DNA of 38,989 nucleotides from Planctomycetaceae bacterium (GTDB lineage: Bacteria; Planctomycetota; Planctomycetia; Pirellulales; UBA1268), in contig JAIXPT010000382.1 of the NCBI GenBank assembly GCA_027486095.1, forward strand, positions 1-38,989, given 5' to 3'. Positions 36,301-38,989 of this stretch are shown in pieces (the stretch's first letter is position 1; every line of letters starts with the position of its first letter). The translations under genes were made by a program, and so were the position numbers. The notes below the pieces were generated by a model, which worked only from the letters and a program-made list of their open reading frames with translations, was not told where the DNA came from and ran no database searches.

Positions 36301-36657
36301 GACCGCCGAGGGGTCGAGGAGTGACTCGACGAGGTGCGCGACGAGCCGCTCGGGCGGCACACCCGCCGGCATCGCGGTGAGATTCGGCCCGAGCCGGCTC
36401 GGGCCTGCGCCCGCCGAATGGCACTGCGTACAGGTGATGTGGGGCGTGTGGAAGAGCTTCGAGCCCCGCCGCGCGTCGCCCGCTCGGGCCACGTCCGCCA
36501 CAAGGGCTGCCCTATCCTCGGCAGCGAGGTCCGCCGCGAGTCTCGCAGAACCGTTCAGCGGCGCAGCCGACACCGGTGGGGCAGCTGCCGCGAGGGTTGC
36601 GACGAGCAGGCACGCCCGTGCCATCCGCCCGCGACCGATCACCACGACTGCTTGCAT
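33367..36657 (-). CDS. large secreted haem-binding / membrane-bound dehydrogenase-type protein (DUF6797-like)
   Basis: This 1096-residue protein starts at ATG 36657, with GAGGA 5-6 nt upstream (ATG 36669 and a further upstream start are also in frame). A signal peptide (GRMARACLLVATLAAAAPPV) is followed by a first haem-type domain with CTQCH at 76-80, including VTIVTTDGRSLSGIVARET and MPAGLANLL, as in the planctomycete putative haem-binding domain. A cytochrome c-like domain with CANCH at 263-267 and GAGLMVAQGWMVPSQKYDVI comes next. Then come a DUF6797-type region (GPFLSGSFEVGSD) and a propeller-like dehydrogenase part (LVDLDSDGMTDCYETF, FRAANGVCVEPDGTFWVTDQ). In many relatives the haem domain is at the C-terminus; here it is N-terminal. 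A role in periplasmic sugar or alcohol oxidation is likely but not shown. Confidence 0.87.
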   Translation of the reverse strand: MQAVVVIGRGRMARACLLVATLAAAAPPVSAAPLNGSARLAADLAAEDRAALVADVARAGDARRGSKLFHTPHITCTQCHSAGAGPSRLGPNLTAMPAGVPPERLVAHLVESLLDPSAVVRPEDRGVTIVTTDGRSLSGIVARETADGIIVRDAAAGGREVPTRKTDVEERVGATVSLMPAGLANLLADRGQFLDLVRFLAEVAEGGPERAAALAPDPTTFAVQIPPTYETDIDHAGFIADWRDPSKAKNAFDRGAAIYARVCANCHGTLEAPGSLPTAPRFTSGSFKAGSDPHAMYHTLTHGAGLMVAQGWMVPSQKYDVIHYIREEFLKEHNPTRYTAVTADYVAGLPTGTSRGPEATLIEPWRTHDYGPFLSGSFEVGSDGTNVARKGLAVRLDTGPGGVGGGRAWLLYELDTVRVAAFWTGASFIDWAGINFDGRHGAHPRVAGDVQTTLSTMPGWADPATGSFADPRPLGRDRKPYGPLPREHVTFRALHHVAADGGTVMEPRSTVVLEYLVAGTRVLESPALAPPLADGATLIPVAIRSFSLGARPRLLAVRLAAAPAAAALVGPPRAGDTATQPRIETRDGYVDLVVPAGPEPLDVSVAIARSEPEPLARHATELTALPPPCSLVGRPAPRLWAESIEASLVPGSNDGPFAVDGLSAPATNPWNAQVRFSGIDFTGPDEAALCTWDGDVWTVRGITAAAGRLEWLRIASGLYQPLGLKLVDGTIRVGCRDRIVSLVDLDSDGMTDCYETFNDDHQVTEHFHEFAMGLETDAAGNMYYAKSSRHGLSAVVPHHGTLLKVSCDGSTTEIIATGFRAANGVCVEPDGTFWVTDQEGFWCPKNRINHVRPGGFYGNLLGWTDVTDESDAAMEPPVVWITNAFDRSPAELLRVPNPSWAPITAALIELSYGEGRIHLVLTEPTAGDAAGRSRTQGGVVRLPIPDLPTGIMRGRFHPADGALYACGLFAWAGNRTQPGGLFRVRRTDQPLTMPVGLHTEPGAISLDFGAPLDRSAAADPAAWTVRTWGLNRTKNYGSKHLDERDRAVTMAEVSADGRRVTLRVPTFAATWCYAVEWRTKAADGAPMNGILHGSMH

Positions 36658-36755
36658 CGCTTTCCTCATTTCGGCGGCAGATCGCGCGAACACGCGGGTA
36701 GTGATCGTATTGGAGGGGTGCATGGAGCACCTTGGCCGAAGTACGAGCGGGCAAC

Positions 36756-36782
36756 AAAAAACTCGACATTGGCTGCGTCGAG
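36756..36782 (-). terminator. rho-independent terminator after the PEP-CTERM gene
   Basis: On the minus strand CTCGAC (from 36782) pairs with GTCGAG (to 36762) across a 9-nt loop and is followed directly by six T residues (36761-36756). It lies 38 nt after the stop of the PEP-CTERM gene at 36820, in the correct orientation. Confidence 0.75.
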
Positions 36783-36819
36783 ACGGCCAATTTGCCCGTG
36801 TGCCGTACGTCGCCTGGCG

Positions 36820-38874
36820 TCAGGCGGACCGGCGGCGGCGGATGAGTTTCCAGCCAACGAGCCCTGCCCCGACGCCCGCAAGTGCGAGTGCAGCCGGCTC
36901 CGGCACCACAACGATGTTGCCCGTCGATTGGCTGAAGGTGAGCGTCTGCCCGCCCTGCTCGATCTTGAAAGTGCCGTCGTTGTTGTTTGTCCAGGTACCG
37001 CCGTAGAAGCCGGACGAAGCCACTGTCGAAAACGCCCCCGAAGGGACGCCAATGAAGCTGAAGAGGTCGAAGATTGTGTTGTCAGTGAACGCAGACCCGT
37101 TGCCGAACACGAGCGACAGCGTGCCGCCGTACGTCAGCCCACCGAAGCCGGAGATGTCTACGCCGTCATACTGCCCGCCCCGCGATGCGCCGTTGATCTC
37201 GAAGAGGGACGTGCTCGAGCCGCCCAGGGCGAGCGACGCGATCGAGAGCACGCCGGGGCTGTTGCCCGGCGAGAGAATACCGTTGACGGTGACGGCTCCG
37301 CCAATCGTGCCTGAGCCGCCAAGCGTGGCGAGCGCATCGACGATCAGCGCGCCTGCCGCTGCCGAATGATTCCCGTTCACGAGCAACGTGCCGCCGGAGA
37401 CCGTCGTCGTGCTGCCATAGGTGTTCGAGCCGGATAGCGTGAGCGTGCCCGCGCCAGTTTTCACGAGCGACCCCGCTCCGGTGAGGGAGCCGGCATACGC
37501 CGTGCTCGCGTTATTGCCACCGACGGTGAGTGTGATCGCGGTGCCGGCGGTATTCGACAGGGCCAGCGTGGCGGCAGTGCTCGAGGCAGATAGGCCGCCG
37601 AATGTGAAGGCGTTGGTGGCTACGCTGGAGCTGAAGAGGAGCGAACCGGTTCCACTATGAGACACTGTGGAGTTTTGCAGGGCCTGCTGATTGTTGAGCC
37701 GGAGCGTGCCAGCGTTGAGAGTCGTCGTGCCGGAATGGGTGTTGGAGCCGCCGAGAACGAGCGTGCCGGCACCGGCTTTGGTGAATCCCAGAGCGTTGCC
37801 GCCGTCACCGATTGAGCCGTTGAAGGTGGCGAGCGCCACGGTGCCAGTCACCGTGAGCGTGCGAGTGGCTCCCTGAATCGTCGCAGGCCCGTTGAAAGTC
37901 AGGGCTCGTGCCGCCACGTCGAACTCGAAGTTGCCCGCGAAAGCCAGTGGGTTCGCGAGTGTTCGATCAGCACCGCTCGTCGGCCGCAATGAACCGCCCT
38001 CGAACGAAATCGTGCCAGATCCGAAGGCTGCGTCTTGCGATACCGCAACCCCGCTCCCAGCCAGAATCCGAGTGCCGCCAGTGTACGTCGATGATGTGCT
38101 ACCGAAGACAATTGCCGCACCGCTCGGATTCAGGACGAGACTGCCGGTGCCGGTGACAGCGCTGCCGACAGTCCACTGCGAACCAGTCCCATTCCGAATC
38201 TCGCCGCCGTTCACACCGATCGAGATCGCATTTGTAAAAGTTGGTGCCAGTGTGCTGCTGCGGAGCAAGGCGCCCCCATCGAGCACGACCGAATTGCCGG
38301 CTGGCACGGCGTTGGCGGCACCTAATCCAAGAGATCCACCCATGACCGTCACCCCCCCGGTGAACCCGTTCGAACTGGACAACACCAGCGTGCCTGGATT
38401 CGGTGTATTGGTGTCGTTCAGAATGAATCCCGACGTGCCGAGCAGCCGGGTGCTGAGTATTACGCTGCCGCCCCCCATTCCACTCACCGTGATCCTGGGC
38501 GTGGTGCCGCTGCCGGCCGCGAGCGTGAGCGTGGTGCCGCTCGTAATCACCCATGAGCCGGTGCTACTCGTCGCTGTATCGCCAAACGTGAGACTGCCGA
38601 GTGCAGTGGCTATATCGAGCGTGATCGTTTGTGTGCCCGTGATGTTGAGCGTAGAGAAATTTGCCATCGCGCCAGTGCCGCTCGCGATCACGCCGCTTGA
38701 CCAATTCGCCGTCGTGCCCCACGAGCCGCCCGTCGTGCTTGTCCACGTGCCGCTTTGGGCGCGCGCTGGCGTGGCTGCCACGAAGAGCGACGCATAGCAG
38801 GCCACGGCGCACACCATCTGCCGGAGCCACGATGCACGGAATGCATGCCGGTCGGCAAAGAATCTGTCGCTCAT
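36820..38874 (-). CDS. PEP-CTERM protein with autotransporter-associated beta-strand repeats
   Basis: This 684-residue protein has a long signal peptide (to about residue 40, ending near ATPARAQ) and a very Gly/Ser/Thr-rich body with repeated strands of the autotransporter-associated type, such as AGAGTLVLGGSNTHSGTTTL and TGAGTLTLSGSNTYGSTTTV. The C-terminus is a clear PEP-CTERM sorting signal: VVPEPAALALAGVGAGLVGW, then an Arg-rich tail. ATG 38874 is chosen because AAGGTG lies about 6 nt upstream; GTG 38901 is in frame. Such proteins are exported and processed by an exosortase, and may be part of the extracellular matrix. No exosortase gene is in the window. The body lacks an autotransporter barrel. 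Confidence 0.93.
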   Translation of the reverse strand: MSDRFFADRHAFRASWLRQMVCAVACYASLFVAATPARAQSGTWTSTTGGSWGTTANWSSGVIASGTGAMANFSTLNITGTQTITLDIATALGSLTFGDTATSSTGSWVITSGTTLTLAAGSGTTPRITVSGMGGGSVILSTRLLGTSGFILNDTNTPNPGTLVLSSSNGFTGGVTVMGGSLGLGAANAVPAGNSVVLDGGALLRSSTLAPTFTNAISIGVNGGEIRNGTGSQWTVGSAVTGTGSLVLNPSGAAIVFGSTSSTYTGGTRILAGSGVAVSQDAAFGSGTISFEGGSLRPTSGADRTLANPLAFAGNFEFDVAARALTFNGPATIQGATRTLTVTGTVALATFNGSIGDGGNALGFTKAGAGTLVLGGSNTHSGTTTLNAGTLRLNNQQALQNSTVSHSGTGSLLFSSSVATNAFTFGGLSASSTAATLALSNTAGTAITLTVGGNNASTAYAGSLTGAGSLVKTGAGTLTLSGSNTYGSTTTVSGGTLLVNGNHSAAAGALIVDALATLGGSGTIGGAVTVNGILSPGNSPGVLSIASLALGGSSTSLFEINGASRGGQYDGVDISGFGGLTYGGTLSLVFGNGSAFTDNTIFDLFSFIGVPSGAFSTVASSGFYGGTWTNNNDGTFKIEQGGQTLTFSQSTGNIVVVPEPAALALAGVGAGLVGWKLIRRRRSA

Positions 38875-38989
38875 CGATCGCACCTTGGAAGTCTCCCGCA
38901 CCCATGCAACTCAGACCTCCAAGAGAATAGGGCTGAAAAACAGGCTTCTCCACGGCCTGCTTGCGCAAATTTTCTTCACAAAAGCGACA

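Overview
The window is about 39 kb of GC-rich DNA from a planctomycete, probably of the Pirellulales (order-level placement is inference). The evidence is the gene content. There are two secreted cytochrome-like DUF1549/DUF1553 (PSD1) proteins, a DUF1501 protein, a DUF1559 prepilin-type protein paired with a small carboxypeptidase-regulatory-like lipoprotein, a DUF1080 hydrolase, Tat-exported Gfo/Idh oxidoreductase, a large haem-binding dehydrogenase-like protein, a PEP-CTERM autotransporter-strand protein, and an ECF sigma/anti-sigma pair. No rRNA, tRNA, CRISPR array, insertion sequence or phage gene was seen.

Layout. 1-1823 (-) is a PSD1 protein running off the left edge. 2116-2877 (+) is a decayed Fic-family gene. 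2983-9129 (+) is a 2048-residue alpha-2-macroglobulin-like protein whose thioester residues are replaced. 9131-9472 holds three 114-bp tandem repeats, followed by a 73-bp palindrome (9470-9542) whose sister copy lies at 14251-14323. 9550-11645 (+) is a DUF202 membrane protein coupled to an LctP-type lactate permease. 14207-11737 (-) is a two-gene redox cassette: a NosR/RnfG-like membrane flavoprotein with two FMN-binding domains and two Cys clusters, and an ApbE-type flavin transferase. 16640-14358 (-) is a secreted FAD-dependent oxidoreductase with beta-sandwich domains at both ends.

26850 down to about 16700 (-) is a tightly packed unit: ECF sigma factor, membrane anti-sigma-like protein, PSD1 protein, DUF1501 protein, a 1281-residue fusion of a large glycan-enzyme-like region with an alpha/beta-hydrolase esterase domain, and a broken SGNH-hydrolase gene. 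Most junctions are 4-nt ATGA overlaps, so the genes are probably co-transcribed and translationally coupled. The sigma/anti-sigma pair probably responds to an envelope signal and controls the secreted enzymes.

27084-28587 (+) is the DUF1559 protein and lipoprotein pair. 33151-28702 (-) is a carbohydrate operon: GH95 fucosidase-like enzyme, Gfo/Idh/MocA oxidoreductase and DUF1080 (3-keto-disaccharide hydrolase family). Together these suggest removal of alpha-L-fucose or a similar sugar followed by, or combined with, a 3-keto glycoside route. 36657-33367 (-) is a 1096-residue di-haem-motif protein with a propeller-like C-terminal half. 38874-36820 (-) is a PEP-CTERM protein followed by a clear hairpin-T-run terminator.

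The theme is a secreted or periplasmic polysaccharide-degradation and redox repertoire, with several genes in visible decay (Fic, SGNH) and a small family of palindromic intergenic elements. I did not find an obviously new defence or mobile system. The strongest unusual items are the covarying palindromes with their tandem-repeat neighbour, the thioester-less macroglobulin, the glycan-enzyme/esterase fusion under ECF control, and the two-FMN-domain flavoprotein next to a divergent ApbE.
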